DNA of 64,000 nt from Cognatundibacterium rivi (GCF_018139565.1 NZ_JAGSPK010000001.1:558001-622000), one strand, 5' to 3'; counted from the stretch's first letter, positions 9,114-19,305 are shown. Program-made: numbers and translations. The notes: generated from the sequence alone by a model not told the origin.

Positions 9114-10906
9114 ACACGCATCGCATCGCAAGGCTCTCACCGCAAAACAGTTTCATTTGTGTATTACAAACGCTGTTAATGAGTGTATTTCTGTTTCTTA
9201 GTGCTCAGGTCTACGCTGACGAGTTTCTCGATCCAGAAGTTGCGTTCAAGGCGTCTGCAACGATGGCGGAGCCCGGCGTCGCTGAAGTGACGTTAAGCAT
9301 TGCTGATGGTTACTATTTATACCGTGAAAAATTGAAATTCAGTGCGACCGGCGCTGAGCTCGGCGAAGTGATACTGCCTGCCGGCAAGGTAAAGTTTGAC
9401 GAGACATTCCAGAAAGACGTAGAGACTTATCGTAAGTCTGTGGTGATCAGGGTTCCGGTGCAGGCTGCGGGAGACTTTGTACTGAAAGTCGGCAGACAAG
9501 GATGCGCAGATCAGGGCTTGTGCTACCCGCCATTGGAAAGCGAATTCAGACTGAGCATTTCAGCCTCTAATGCCGCTGTTTCCACCTCATCGGGCAGTGC
9601 AGACCAAAGTAGTACCGATGCCGCGCCGGATGCGGAAAGCAGCAGTATCAGTGCTGCATTAAAGAGCGGTAAGTTATCCGTGATTCTGCCTTTGTTTTTC
9701 ATTCTTGGTCTGGGCTTATCGCTGACACCTTGCGTGCTGCCTATGGTGCCAATTTTGTCTTTTATTATCGTTGGTGAAGGCGCGGGTGTCAGTCGTACGC
9801 GTGGATTCATGTTATCGCTTGCGTACGTACTAGGAATGTCTCTGGTGTACACAGGAATGGGTGTTGCTGCCGGCCTCGCCGGTGAGGGCTTGGCGGCGAC
9901 CCTGCAAAACCCTTGGGTATTGGGCGCATTTTCTTTATTGATGGTGTTCTTCGCGTTGTCGATGTTTAACGTCTATCAATTGCAAATGCCCGCGGCATTG
10001 CAAACTAAGTTAACTGAAATTTCCGAAGGTCAGCGCGATAGTAAATTAGGAAAATTAATTGGTGTGTTCCTGATGGGCGCGATTTCTGCGTTGATCGTCG
10101 GACCATGTGTCACCGGCCCACTGCTTGGCGCGTTGGTCTACATCAGTCAGACGCGCGATGTGATCGTCGGCGGTGCCGCGATGTTCGCGATTGCGATCGG
10201 CATGGGCGTGCCTTTGCTGTTACTCGGTATCTCTGCTGGCAGCTTGTTACCACGCGCCGGTATCTGGATGGAAAACATCAAACGCTTCTTTGGCGTGCTG
10301 ATGCTGGCGATGGCGTTGTGGATGATCTCGCCAGTGATTCCGGTCTGGCTGCAGATGCTGGGATGGGCATCGCTATTGATTACGTATGCTGGTTATCAGT
10401 TATTTTTTCATCGTTCAGGTTTGCCAGGCAAGCTCGTTGCAGCGGCGTTCGGTGTACTCGGCTTATTGCAACTGGTTGGTGTCGCTACCGGCGGTCGTGA
10501 TATCTATGCGCCGGTCGCTCATTTGTTCGGCACGCAGACGCATGGTGCAGTGTTTGTCCGTGTGCGTAATGTTGCTGAGCTGGATGCAGCATTGGCGCAG
10601 AGCAAAGGAAAAACCGCGATGCTGGATTTCTATGCTGACTGGTGCGTCTCTTGTAAAGAAATGGAAAAACTGACGTTCATCGATGCCAAGGTAAAGGCAA
10701 AGATGGATGCAATGTTGCTGCTGCAAGTCGATGTCACTGCGAACAATGAAGACGATAAAGAAATGCTGAAACGCTTTAAATTATTCGGACCCCCAGGCAT
10801 TATTTTCTTCAATAATCAAGGTACGGAAATTCCCGACAGTCGCGTCGTTGGTTTCCAGAATGCCGATAAATTCTTACAGTCATTATCAAGAATTGAAGGT
10901 AAGTAA
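9110..10906 (+). CDS. dsbD: Thiol:disulfide interchange protein DsbD
   Basis: This 598-residue inner membrane protein moves electrons from cytoplasmic thioredoxin to periplasmic DsbC, DsbG and cytochrome c maturation. A signal peptide is followed by the periplasmic alpha domain with Cys132 and Cys138 (GCADQGLCYPP). The membrane beta domain has Cys208 (LTPCVLPM) and Cys333 (GPCVTGP). The thioredoxin-like gamma domain has Cys512-x-x-Cys515 (DWCVSCKEME). All six redox cysteines are present. ATG 9110 overlaps the cutA stop; an in-frame upstream start at 9083 inside cutA is unlikely. Confidence 0.97.
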   Translation: MNTHRIARLSPQNSFICVLQTLLMSVFLFLSAQVYADEFLDPEVAFKASATMAEPGVAEVTLSIADGYYLYREKLKFSATGAELGEVILPAGKVKFDETFQKDVETYRKSVVIRVPVQAAGDFVLKVGRQGCADQGLCYPPLESEFRLSISASNAAVSTSSGSADQSSTDAAPDAESSSISAALKSGKLSVILPLFFILGLGLSLTPCVLPMVPILSFIIVGEGAGVSRTRGFMLSLAYVLGMSLVYTGMGVAAGLAGEGLAATLQNPWVLGAFSLLMVFFALSMFNVYQLQMPAALQTKLTEISEGQRDSKLGKLIGVFLMGAISALIVGPCVTGPLLGALVYISQTRDVIVGGAAMFAIAIGMGVPLLLLGISAGSLLPRAGIWMENIKRFFGVLMLAMALWMISPVIPVWLQMLGWASLLITYAGYQLFFHRSGLPGKLVAAAFGVLGLLQLVGVATGGRDIYAPVAHLFGTQTHGAVFVRVRNVAELDAALAQSKGKTAMLDFYADWCVSCKEMEKLTFIDAKVKAKMDAMLLLQVDVTANNEDDKEMLKRFKLFGPPGIIFFNNQGTEIPDSRVVGFQNADKFLQSLSRIEGK

Positions 10907-10913
10907 TTAACCC

Positions 10914-10945
10914 GGATCAGCGTTTTATTTTTGCAGCGCTGATCC
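10914..10945 (+). terminator. Hairpin after dsbD (no clear T-run)
   Basis: GGATCAGCG (10914-10922) pairs perfectly with CGCTGATCC (10937-10945) around a 14-base T-rich loop, just after the dsbD stop. The sequence that follows is TGCGTTCCC, so a classical U-tract is missing. It may protect the 3' end or act as a weak terminator. Confidence 0.45.
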
Positions 10946-10993
10946 TGCGTTCCCGCATCATCTCACTTATATAACTAAGCCGATATAAGCTTG

Positions 10994-11018
10994 CAACTTC
11001 TCTGTTCTTGAGAAGTTG
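10994..11018. promoter_or_regulatory. Inverted repeat over the -35 of the peroxiredoxin promoter (candidate operator)
   Basis: CAACTTCTC (10994-11002) and GAGAAGTTG (11010-11018) form a perfect 9-bp inverted repeat with a 7-base spacer. It covers the -35 hexamer at 11008. Because it lies upstream of the predicted transcription start, it would act as DNA, as a binding site for a dimeric regulator. The regulator is unknown. Confidence 0.45.
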
Positions 11019-11036
11019 AAAGAGGCGAATTATAGT
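11008..11036 (+). promoter_or_regulatory. Sigma-70 promoter for the peroxiredoxin gene
   Basis: TTGAGA (11008-11013) and TATAGT (11031-11036) are separated by exactly 17 bases, close to the consensus. Transcription would start near 11043, about 20 bases before the ATG at 11064. Confidence 0.65.
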
Positions 11037-11063
11037 CAGACTCTACTTTTTTGGGAGAGTAAG

Positions 11064-11702
11064 ATGACTTTACGTTTAGGCGATATTGCACCGGATTTCG
11101 AGCAGGACTCCTCTTTAGGCAAACTGAAATTTCACGAGTGGGCGGGTAATTCCTGGGTGGTTTTATTTTCCCATCCGGCGGATTTCACACCGGTCTGCAC
11201 GACAGAACTCGGCCTGACGGCGAAGCTCAAGCCAGAGTTTGATAAACGCAATGTTAAGGCGATTGCCTTATCGGTGGACGGTGCGGATTCACATCTGCAA
11301 TGGATCAAAGATATTGAGGAAACGCAGCAGACCGTGGTTGGTTTCCCCATCATTGCTGACGCTGACCGCAAGGTCGCTGCTTTGTACGACATGATTCATC
11401 CGAATCAATCGGAAACAGTGACAGTGCGCTCGCTGTTCATCATTGATCCAAATAAAAAAGTCCGCCTGATCATCACTTATCCGCTGACCACCGGCCGTAA
11501 TTTTGATGAAGTCTTGCGTGTGATCGATGCCCTGCAACTGACTGATGGCTATACCGTGGCAACACCAGGTAACTGGCGTGACGGTGACGATGTGATTATT
11601 CCTTTGTCGATCAAAGATGAAGAAGTGATCAAGCAGAAATATCCTAAAGGTTACAAGGCGCCGAAGCCGTATCTGCGCATTACGCCACAACCGAATAAAT
11701 AA
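11064..11702 (+). CDS. 1-Cys peroxiredoxin (Prx6 type)
   Basis: This 212-residue cytoplasmic thiol peroxidase reduces hydrogen peroxide and organic hydroperoxides. The peroxidatic Cys45 lies in HPADFTPVCTTELG. No second cysteine in a resolving position is visible, and the long C-terminal arm (GDDVIIPLSIKDEEVIKQKYPKGYK) is typical of the Prx6 group. The start at ATG 11064 is set by GGGAGAGTAAG upstream. The frame is open further upstream to 11016, which would run through the promoter. It has its own promoter, a candidate operator and a terminator, so it is a single-gene unit. Confidence 0.94.
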   Translation: MTLRLGDIAPDFEQDSSLGKLKFHEWAGNSWVVLFSHPADFTPVCTTELGLTAKLKPEFDKRNVKAIALSVDGADSHLQWIKDIEETQQTVVGFPIIADADRKVAALYDMIHPNQSETVTVRSLFIIDPNKKVRLIITYPLTTGRNFDEVLRVIDALQLTDGYTVATPGNWRDGDDVIIPLSIKDEEVIKQKYPKGYKAPKPYLRITPQPNK

Positions 11703-11729
11703 GCGCTGTCTGTTTGTTGCGCCTAATTG

Positions 11730-11756
11730 CCCCGGTCTTTGCGCCGGGGTTTATTA
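11730..11756 (+). terminator. Terminator after the peroxiredoxin gene
   Basis: CCCCGG (11730-11735) pairs with CCGGGG (11744-11749) around TCTTTGCG, followed by TTTATTATT. It lies 27 bases after the stop, before a convergent gene. Confidence 0.8.
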
Positions 11757-11808
11757 TTGGTAGCGAGATGCGTAAGCCAGTTCACCGGATGCAGCTTGTT
11801 TGTTGGTA

Positions 11809-12345
11809 TCAGGCATTCTGCGAGGCTTCCCATTCGCTGCGCAACAAAGCATACATCTTGACATCAACAAAGCGTCCGCGATTGTATGCCGCACCGCGTG
11901 CGACACCTTCAAATTGAAAATGGTTATTGATCGCGACTTTTTCGGAGCCGGTATTCCCCGCTTCCATGTGAATTTCCAGACGGTTCAATAAAGTCGTTTC
12001 AAACAGATAGCGTGTGAGCAGTGCTACCGCTTCACTCATGATGCCTTTGCCGTGCAGCGCGGTAGAAAATAGCGAGTAACCGATTTCGCGCGACTGAAAA
12101 TACGGCACTGTTTTGAAATGGAATAGCCGACCCAGTATCTGTTCATCGTCGCCAATGATCAGAAAGTATTCCATGTTCTCTTTGGTGCTGTGTTGCTCTT
12201 CAAAGCGTTTTTCGAGCTGACCCGGCAGCATCAGTTCGGTTGTTAGCCACGGGCCACGGACATCCAGATTATTGAGTAATTCTATGAGTTGCGGAATTTC
12301 TTCTTTTTTAGGATGGCGCAAATAAAAGCAGCTACCTCGTATCAT
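11809..12345 (-). CDS. GNAT family N-acetyltransferase (RimJ/RimL-like)
   Basis: This 178-residue protein transfers an acetyl group from acetyl-CoA to an unknown amine. It opens with the typical RimJ/RimL strand LRHPKKEEIPQLIELLNN. The core has EIGYSLFSTALHGKGIMSEAV, where the acetyl-CoA loop is HGKGIM, and ends with RLEIHMEAGNTGSEKVAINNHFQFEGVARG. TATGGAGTCACA before the ATG (reverse strand) is a good ribosome binding site. The substrate cannot be told from the sequence. Confidence 0.85.
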   Translation of the reverse strand: MIRGSCFYLRHPKKEEIPQLIELLNNLDVRGPWLTTELMLPGQLEKRFEEQHSTKENMEYFLIIGDDEQILGRLFHFKTVPYFQSREIGYSLFSTALHGKGIMSEAVALLTRYLFETTLLNRLEIHMEAGNTGSEKVAINNHFQFEGVARGAAYNRGRFVDVKMYALLRSEWEASQNA

Positions 12346-12451
12346 TGTGACTCCATAAAATTAATTTGAACGTCTGCATCATCATGCGCTGTATCACAGG
12401 CAATACCTTGGAAAAGCGCATGAATACTCAGCCTCCGCAGGACAACTGTCT

Positions 12452-13894
12452 TCAACGCATCGGCGTAATGTGCTCGGCATAATCATACAACGCACCGAGT
12501 ATCTCTTCGGCGCGTTCATCGGCGTCTTCTGATAACAGATCGATGCGCTCAAAAAATTGTTCCACCGTCATCGCATTGCATAGCCCTTCGTGCAGGCGTG
12601 CGGCGCGGTGTTGTTCCCATGTTTCTGCTTCGTCCGCATTTAGCGTTGCGGGGAAATTTCTGGCGCGATAGCGGAACAGCAGTTCCTCCAGGCGGTTATC
12701 CTGAAAATGGGCTGACGCTTGCGCCAGTTGTTCCGCTGGCAGTGCCCGCAGCTCGTTCAGTAAGCGGCGGTCGCCGTTGCCGATGAAGCCATTGTATAAA
12801 TCTTCGTCAACATCATTGTCCGCTGACGAGCTGTTCGCCGCAGAGCGGTCAAACACTGCTTCCCAGATTGCGGCCATGTCCGGTGCATTGGCTGCGCTGG
12901 CAGCGTGGGTCATTACTGCAGTCATATCAATGCCCCAATGTGCGGCGCGTTCCGCAGACAGGGTTTTCAGATTGCTGATGACGATCGGAGACTTATTGAT
13001 GTGGATGGTTTTGATTGGCAAACGGCTCACACCCTCAGGCAAATCGCTGCTCTTGCTGAACATGCGCTGCTGAATTTCTGCACTGCTGAGCGAAAATAAT
13101 TCAGACGGATCGGCGCTCAGATCCCAGACGATGATTTCATTTTTATTAGTCGGATGCATCGCCAGCGGCCACATCACGCTGATGCATCCGCGCTCTGCCG
13201 GAATCATGCCGGTGATGTGCAGAAATGGCTTTTGCACGGGCCAGCCTATCTCTTCCATGACGCGGTCTTTTTTGCGCAGACTCAGGCAGAAATCAAACAG
13301 CCGCGGATTTTTTTCTTTCAGCAAACGCGCCATCGCAATCGTGGCGCGCACATCGGATAAGGCGTCATGCGCGGCTTCGTGACTGAGACCGTTGGCGGCC
13401 GTCAGATGTTCGAGGCGAAAGCTGACTTTACCTTCTTCGTTGCGCGGCCACGTTATGCCTTCCGGGCGCAGCGCGTAGGCCGTACGCACGACATCGAGAA
13501 TATCCCAACGACTGCAATTATTTTGCCATTCGCGGGCATACGGATCGATCAGATTGCGCCAGAATAAAAAGCGGGTGACTTCATCATCGAAACGTATCGT
13601 GTTATAGCCGACGCCGATGGTGCCGGGTTGGGCGAATGCAGCTTCGATTTGCTTTGCGAATTCGTGTTCCGGGACGCCGAGTTGCAGGCAAGTTTGCGGC
13701 GTGATTCCGGTGATCAGGCAGGCTTGCGGATCAGGCAGAAAATCTGGCGCGGGCTGGCAATACAGCATTAGTTCGTCGCCGATTTCATTGAGTTCCGCAT
13801 CGGTGCGGATAGCCGCAAATTGTGCCGGGCGATCGCGGCGTGGCACGGCGCCGAAAGTTTCATAGTCGTGCCACAGAAAGGTCAGTGCTTGCAT
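12452..13894 (-). CDS. sbcB: Exodeoxyribonuclease I
   Basis: This 480-residue DEDDh exonuclease degrades single-stranded DNA 3' to 5' and takes part in mismatch repair and recombination. The first catalytic acids are Asp10 and Glu12 in LWHDYETFGAVPRRDRPAQF. GYNTIRFDDEVTRF and the HEAAHDALSDVRATIAMARLL helix supply the remaining motifs. The SH3-like and helical C-terminal domains are present, so length is normal for the family. It is transcribed leftward, and its start lies 57 bases from a dispersed repeat element. Confidence 0.95.
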   Translation of the reverse strand: MQALTFLWHDYETFGAVPRRDRPAQFAAIRTDAELNEIGDELMLYCQPAPDFLPDPQACLITGITPQTCLQLGVPEHEFAKQIEAAFAQPGTIGVGYNTIRFDDEVTRFLFWRNLIDPYAREWQNNCSRWDILDVVRTAYALRPEGITWPRNEEGKVSFRLEHLTAANGLSHEAAHDALSDVRATIAMARLLKEKNPRLFDFCLSLRKKDRVMEEIGWPVQKPFLHITGMIPAERGCISVMWPLAMHPTNKNEIIVWDLSADPSELFSLSSAEIQQRMFSKSSDLPEGVSRLPIKTIHINKSPIVISNLKTLSAERAAHWGIDMTAVMTHAASAANAPDMAAIWEAVFDRSAANSSSADNDVDEDLYNGFIGNGDRRLLNELRALPAEQLAQASAHFQDNRLEELLFRYRARNFPATLNADEAETWEQHRAARLHEGLCNAMTVEQFFERIDLLSEDADERAEEILGALYDYAEHITPMR

Positions 13895-13950
13895 GGAATC
13901 GTCGGGAAGGGCTGCAAAAGTGAAAGAAATATGTCTAAAAACAGATGAAA

Positions 13951-14024
13951 TATACTGGGGGGAGTATTTTTAAACGCCCAATGTTTATAAGGACATGAAG
14001 GGTATTTAACCACATACTCCCCCT
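13951..14024 (+). repeat. Dispersed palindrome-ended repeat, copy A
   Basis: The head is ATACTGGGGGGAGTAT (13952-13967), a 5-bp palindrome around six G. A body of 46 bases follows, then the tail ATACTCCCCC (14014-14023), which is complementary to GGGGGAGTAT in the head. It lies between the corA-like stop and the sbcB start. Three further copies occur at 25911, 45112 and 55673. No coding capacity is present. Confidence 0.75.
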
Positions 14025-14032
14025 AAAACGTG

Positions 14033-15127
14033 TTACCGACGGGAATTACGCAGGCGATCTTCGAGGTAGCGCTGGCTGCGGAAATATATCAACAGCAGCA
14101 CGACGATGAAGCCCATCGCACCCATCGTGATCCAGAAACCGGAGGCGTTTTTGAGCAGCGGCATGACTTCAAAATTCATACCGAAAATGCCGGTAATCAG
14201 CGTCAGTGGCATGAACAAGGCCGTGATGACTGTCAGGGTGCGCATGATTTCGCTGGTGCGGTGCGCCATCGCAGAAAAGTGTATTTGCACCGCCGATTCC
14301 AGCGACGCTTCGAGGCGGCGCGCATGATTCAGCACGCGGCTGATGTGTTCCATCACATCGGTGGTGCGAACCAGCAGTAAATCTTTTGCACGGCTTTGCG
14401 CATCGTTGTTGCCATCATGCGTATCGACGATATGGTCACGCAATTCCTGCAAGGCGTCGCGTTGTTCTTCGCACAGATTATCGAGCTTGCGTAATTCCAG
14501 ACGCGAATCGAGCAAGGCCATCCAGTTATTGAACGGGCGGCGCGGGTCCAGCAGCGCGTGCTGCCAGCGATCGAGTTGTTGTGTCAGTGGCTGGCGCAAT
14601 TCCAGATACTGATCGACCATCGCATTGAGTAAGCGCAGCATCAGATCTTCGGGCGACGCTGGCAAGCGACCGTGGCTGCCGCCATCGGCTTTGGCCTTGT
14701 AATTCAGCAAGCGGGCGCGGGCATTGTCGATGGTTTTACTGTTTGCTGCGCGGACAGTGACGAGCGCATGACCGAAGACAAAAAACGACACCGGAACGGT
14801 CAGCAATTTATTCAGGGCAGCCGGCATTTTTCGTTTTTCTGTGGTGTCGGTCGCGACTGCTTCGCCATTCAATGCAAGCTTGCGGAAGACCACCAATTCG
14901 TAATCATGCGTGTTATCGAAATACGAAGGATGGCTCAGATTGACGGCATCGCTCAGATGCAGATCGTAAATATGAATGCCGGTAATCCGTTCGACTTCTG
15001 CCTGCCATGCCTCGGCATTATTGCTGACTTCATCGTGGGTCGCATCCAGCCACAGAAAGCCTTGCGGCGTGATGGCGGAATCCGGATTGAGTAAAACCTG
15101 ATTGTCGTTAATATGAAAGATATCCAT
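14033..15127 (-). CDS. CorA-family divalent metal ion transporter (ZntB/CorA-like)
   Basis: This 364-residue protein has a long soluble N-terminal domain and two C-terminal membrane helices. The hallmark GMN motif is at residues 316-318 (ITGIFGMNFEVMPLL), at the end of the first helix. The family forms pentamers that carry Mg2+, Co2+, Ni2+ or Zn2+. The sequence after GMN (FEVMPLL) differs from the MNFExMPEL of classical CorA, so Zn2+ efflux/uptake of the ZntB type is possible. It overlaps the upstream desaturase-like gene by 20 bases, which indicates coupling. Confidence 0.9.
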   Translation of the reverse strand: MDIFHINDNQVLLNPDSAITPQGFLWLDATHDEVSNNAEAWQAEVERITGIHIYDLHLSDAVNLSHPSYFDNTHDYELVVFRKLALNGEAVATDTTEKRKMPAALNKLLTVPVSFFVFGHALVTVRAANSKTIDNARARLLNYKAKADGGSHGRLPASPEDLMLRLLNAMVDQYLELRQPLTQQLDRWQHALLDPRRPFNNWMALLDSRLELRKLDNLCEEQRDALQELRDHIVDTHDGNNDAQSRAKDLLLVRTTDVMEHISRVLNHARRLEASLESAVQIHFSAMAHRTSEIMRTLTVITALFMPLTLITGIFGMNFEVMPLLKNASGFWITMGAMGFIVVLLLIYFRSQRYLEDRLRNSRR

Positions 15128-16367
15128 GCGGTTTCGTTTTAAAAATCAGTAAGAGCGCCAGTAAGCAAGCCGCGCAGGCCGCAATGATGCAGGCTTGCAC
15201 CGTGCCGGTGAGGGCGGTGATGCCAAACCAGCTCGCGCTGGACAGCACCATCGCGGCGCAAATCGCGATTCTGAATGCTTCCAGTAACACGAAGAATTTT
15301 TGTTGTTGCATCAGACCGCCGATGATCCAGAAACCAGCCAGCAGCCACAGCGCATAGAGCACCAGCGAAACGCCACCAGCGGTATTTGCGCTAAGTAAAA
15401 AATGCGTCGTGATGTTCAGTCCCAACGCGAACTGCGCGAGACAGTACCACATCAGCGCGCCACGCAATGGCGGATTATATTCTGGCCGTTGCAGATCGAA
15501 TGTGGTGGGCGCTGAGCGTGCCGCCAGATCGGTAGGTTGCCATCCCGGTGGCATCAGCCAGATCTTGAATTTATCCACCCAGCGGCGGGTGCTCAGCGCG
15601 TCTTTCAACACGGCGGCATACACTTCCGCATTCGCCCAGAATGGATTCCAGCTACGCAAGGGTTTGCGCGTGCCAAACACAACAGGATGCGCATCCTGCT
15701 CTTCGATGAAGGTGCCGAATAGCCTGTCCCAAAGTATCAGGATGCCGCCGAAATTTTTATCGAGATAGATATCATTCACCGCATGATGCACACGATGATT
15801 TGACGGCGATGCAAACACGCGGTCAAACCAGCCCAGCTTGCCGATTTGCTGTGTGTGTATCCAGAATTGATACAGCAAATCGATAAGTCCCACGGCAATG
15901 AACACTTCCGGCGGATAACCCAGCAATGCCATCGGTAAATAAAATATCCAGCCGAATAAATGACCGCTGCTGGTTTGCCGTAACGCGGTGCTCAGATTGT
16001 AATGTTCGCTCTGATGATGGACGACATGCGCCGCCCACAACAGGTTCGTCATGTGGCCCATGCGATGCAGCCAGTAATATAAAAAATCGTATAGCAATAA
16101 GCCGCTCAGCCAGACCCAGGGTTGATCTGCTGGCAGCGTGGTGATGGCAAAGTGCTGCGCGACCCAGACGTAAATGCCGATAGACAGCAACTTCAGAAAG
16201 ACGTTAATGATTTGGCTCATAACGCCGAGGCTGAGGCTGTTGATCGCATCATTGACGCGATATGCATGGCGCTGCCTGCGCATGGCGATGAAGGCTTCAA
16301 GCGCGATCAGCAGAAAAAATATCGGGCTGGCAAACGTGATGACTTTTTCTTGCATGCGCTTCACCAT
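15108..16367 (-). CDS. Sterol desaturase/fatty acid hydroxylase family membrane protein
   Basis: This integral membrane protein has about 419 residues. The N-terminal half carries the three histidine clusters of the diiron hydroxylase superfamily: HRMGH, HVVHHQSEHYN and NHRVHHAVND. The C-terminal third adds several hydrophobic helices of unknown role. The family hydroxylates or desaturates lipids and sterols, but the substrate here is unknown. The start is uncertain: ATG 16367 or ATG 16355 are both possible, and neither has a strong ribosome binding site. It overlaps the CorA-like gene by 20 bases. Confidence 0.88.
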   Translation of the reverse strand: MVKRMQEKVITFASPIFFLLIALEAFIAMRRQRHAYRVNDAINSLSLGVMSQIINVFLKLLSIGIYVWVAQHFAITTLPADQPWVWLSGLLLYDFLYYWLHRMGHMTNLLWAAHVVHHQSEHYNLSTALRQTSSGHLFGWIFYLPMALLGYPPEVFIAVGLIDLLYQFWIHTQQIGKLGWFDRVFASPSNHRVHHAVNDIYLDKNFGGILILWDRLFGTFIEEQDAHPVVFGTRKPLRSWNPFWANAEVYAAVLKDALSTRRWVDKFKIWLMPPGWQPTDLAARSAPTTFDLQRPEYNPPLRGALMWYCLAQFALGLNITTHFLLSANTAGGVSLVLYALWLLAGFWIIGGLMQQQKFFVLLEAFRIAICAAMVLSSASWFGITALTGTVQACIIAACAACLLALLLIFKTKPHGYLSY

Positions 16368-16509
16368 CAAAAGAGAAAGGAAGCAGTGATGCTACACGGC
16401 TCAGGACATCTTGGGAATGCCTGTAACCGTGATGCAGAATGCTGTCGCGCAGCATCGCTGGCGGCAACATTCTGTGTTGGCAGGACACCGGCTTCACCGG
16501 TGCAGTGGT

Positions 16510-17526
<1,017 letters not shown>

Positions 17527-17559
17527 TTAAAAAATATTTGTCAGGTAAATGAAACTTTT

Positions 17560-17697
17560 TTGGTCTGGTCACATCTTAACGCACAGGTTAGGGATCATGA
17601 TCTCCAAGCCTACCGCTTCTCCTCCCTGAGCGGGCACCGTTCGTCCCTATTCGTATCGGTGTTATTTCGCCCCGGCAAATGCCGGGGTTTTTTTATT
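17560..17697 (+). ncRNA. Candidate small RNA ending in an orphan terminator, hemB-yihA gap
   Basis: The gap between two leftward genes contains a plus-strand Rho-independent terminator: CCCCGGC (17670-17676), GCCGGGG (17681-17687), then seven T. No plus-strand gene lies upstream. The preceding 100 bases have a CU-rich stretch CTTCTCCTCCC (17616-17626) and short pairing blocks, features often seen in trans-acting small RNAs. No convincing promoter was found, so the 5' end is a guess. It could also be a terminator for transcription antisense to hemB. Confidence 0.35.
17670..17694 (+). terminator. Plus-strand terminator with no upstream plus-strand gene
   Basis: A perfect 7-bp stem CCCCGGC/GCCGGGG with the 4-base loop AAAT is followed by TTTTTTT. 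The U-tract exists only on the plus strand; on the minus strand the hairpin is preceded by A's. It does not serve yihA or hemB, which run leftward. Confidence 0.8.
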
Positions 17698-18400
17698 CGC
17701 CGTCCGGCAATGCTTCGATTTCAGCCAGTTCAGCAGGGCGATCCAGACCCAGCAGGCGCTGTATCGTCGCATCGGCTTCTTCTATGCCGGTGCGTTTCAA
17801 GGCCGAAAATAACTGCACGCTGTACGGAAACAAAGGACCTTCATCATCCGCGTAGCTGGCGAGGATGTCTTTGGCCTGGCGCAAAGCATTCGCAGATTCA
17901 GTTTTATTTAACTTATCGGATTTCGTCAGAATGCAGTGGATTGGTTTGCCACTTGGTGCAAACCATTCGAGCATCTGAATATCCAGATCGGTAAACGGGC
18001 GACGAGCATCCATAATCAGTACTAACGCTGCGAGCTGCGTCCGGCGTTGTATGTAGGAGCCGAGTAACTGGTTCCAGTGATTTTTCGCCGCGCCGGGTAC
18101 TTCGGCATAGCCATAGCCGGGCAAATCAACCAGCAGCGCACGGATCTCATCAACCCGGGTTTCATCTTTGCGATGCATAGCGACGTGGGCGCCGCCGATA
18201 GAAAAATAGTTGATATGCTGGGTGCGACCAGGAGTCTTTGATGCAAAACAAAGCTTTTTCTGGTTGCATAGGGTATTAATGGCAGTTGATTTGCCTGCAT
18301 TGGAGCGACCGGCGAATGCGATTTCCGGTACATGGGTACGCGGCAGATCACGTAAGTGATTAACCGTTGTAAAGAAGCGGGCTTGCCAGAGGATAGACAT
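17693..18400 (-). CDS. yihA: Ribosome biogenesis GTP-binding protein YihA/YsxC (EngB)
   Basis: This 235-residue GTPase assists late assembly of the large ribosomal subunit and is essential in many bacteria. The G1 loop is GRSNAGKS (31-38), G3 is DLPGYG (92-97), and G4 is TKSDK. The switch region [13 protein letters not shown] is typical of the family. It is transcribed leftward and divergently from cytochrome c4. The C-terminal end [16 protein letters not shown] is an acidic extension. Confidence 0.95.
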   Translation of the reverse strand: MSILWQARFFTTVNHLRDLPRTHVPEIAFAGRSNAGKSTAINTLCNQKKLCFASKTPGRTQHINYFSIGGAHVAMHRKDETRVDEIRALLVDLPGYGYAEVPGAAKNHWNQLLGSYIQRRTQLAALVLIMDARRPFTDLDIQMLEWFAPSGKPIHCILTKSDKLNKTESANALRQAKDILASYADDEGPLFPYSVQLFSALKRTGIEEADATIQRLLGLDRPAELAEIEALPDGE

Positions 18401-18455
18401 AGAGGAAAGGAAAAATTGAAAAATGCAACAGTCAGCAGTAAAAACGCCTGAAAGC

Positions 18456-18467
18456 TATTGTACAATA
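18456..18467. promoter_or_regulatory. Palindrome holding -10-like hexamers on both strands, yihA/cytochrome c4 gap
   Basis: TATTGTACAATA is a perfect 12-bp palindrome. It contains TACAAT, a -10-like hexamer, on each strand, in the gap between divergent genes. No good -35 hexamer was found at 17 bases for either direction, so it may instead be a protein binding site. Confidence 0.3.
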
Positions 18468-18611
18468 AGGGGTTCGGTAACGGGCGGTAGCAGCATCGTA
18501 CTGACCCCTTCTGGTTGTTTCCAGGGTTTGATTCAACTGAATTCAGATCAAGCCAGTAGCTACGTGTCGCCATCAGGGCAGATTTCTATTATTTAGTCTC
18601 AGGGTGTTTGA

Positions 18612-19277
18612 ATGAACCGTGCTTTCTTACCATTTTTGAAGTCCATCAGCATCGCTATTCTGGCGTTGTCCTCGATTGCTTCCGCGTATGCCAATGAACC
18701 AGCCAAGGCTGCTAAAGCAGATCCGGCCAAAGGCGAGGCGCTGTTCACTAACGGCGACCCGGCGCGCGGCATCGTTGCCTGCGCATCCTGTCATGGTGCC
18801 GGCGGCAATTCCACGATCACCGTCAACCCTAAGTTGTCTGCACAGCACGATGCGTATATCGTGAAGCAGTTGCAAGATTTTACTGGTGCGGATCGTAACA
18901 ATCCGGTGATGACAACTTTTGCGAAAGCGATGACGGCAGACGATATGAAAAACATCGCTGCTTATTTGTCGAAACAAAAATCTCAGCCAGGTGCAGCAAA
19001 AAATAAAGATATCGTTGAACTGGGCAAGCAAATCTATCGCGGTGGTATCGCTGAGAAAAATGTACCTGCCTGCGCAGGTTGCCACAGTCCTAACGGTGCC
19101 GGTATTCCAGCACAATTCCCACGTATCGCTGGCCAGCATCAGGATTACACGATTGCGCAGTTGACCAATTTCCGCACTGGTGCACGTAAAAACAGCGCAC
19201 AAATGGTTACCATCGCCAAAAAAATGTCAGACGATGAAATGAAGGCAGTCGCAGATTACGTAGCCGGTTTGAAATAA
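18612..19277 (+). CDS. Cytochrome c4 (diheme)
   Basis: This 221-residue periplasmic electron carrier has a signal peptide (cleavage near SAYA-NEP) and two c-type heme sites: Cys57-Ala-Ser-Cys60-His61 and Cys154-Ala-Gly-Cys157-His158. The two halves are repeats of one cytochrome domain (each with GxxGA after the heme site and a late Met ligand region), as expected for c4. It passes electrons to terminal oxidases. A terminator separates it from the cytochrome c biogenesis genes that follow. Confidence 0.94.
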   Translation: MNRAFLPFLKSISIAILALSSIASAYANEPAKAAKADPAKGEALFTNGDPARGIVACASCHGAGGNSTITVNPKLSAQHDAYIVKQLQDFTGADRNNPVMTTFAKAMTADDMKNIAAYLSKQKSQPGAAKNKDIVELGKQIYRGGIAEKNVPACAGCHSPNGAGIPAQFPRIAGQHQDYTIAQLTNFRTGARKNSAQMVTIAKKMSDDEMKAVADYVAGLK

Positions 19278-19305
19278 CTGATTACTACAAGCTAAAGACA
19301 ACAGG

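Noticed and set aside
16488-16503. Inverted repeat CACCGG/CCGGTG after hemB as terminator
   Set aside because: The arms are only 6 bases and no T-run follows on the minus strand.
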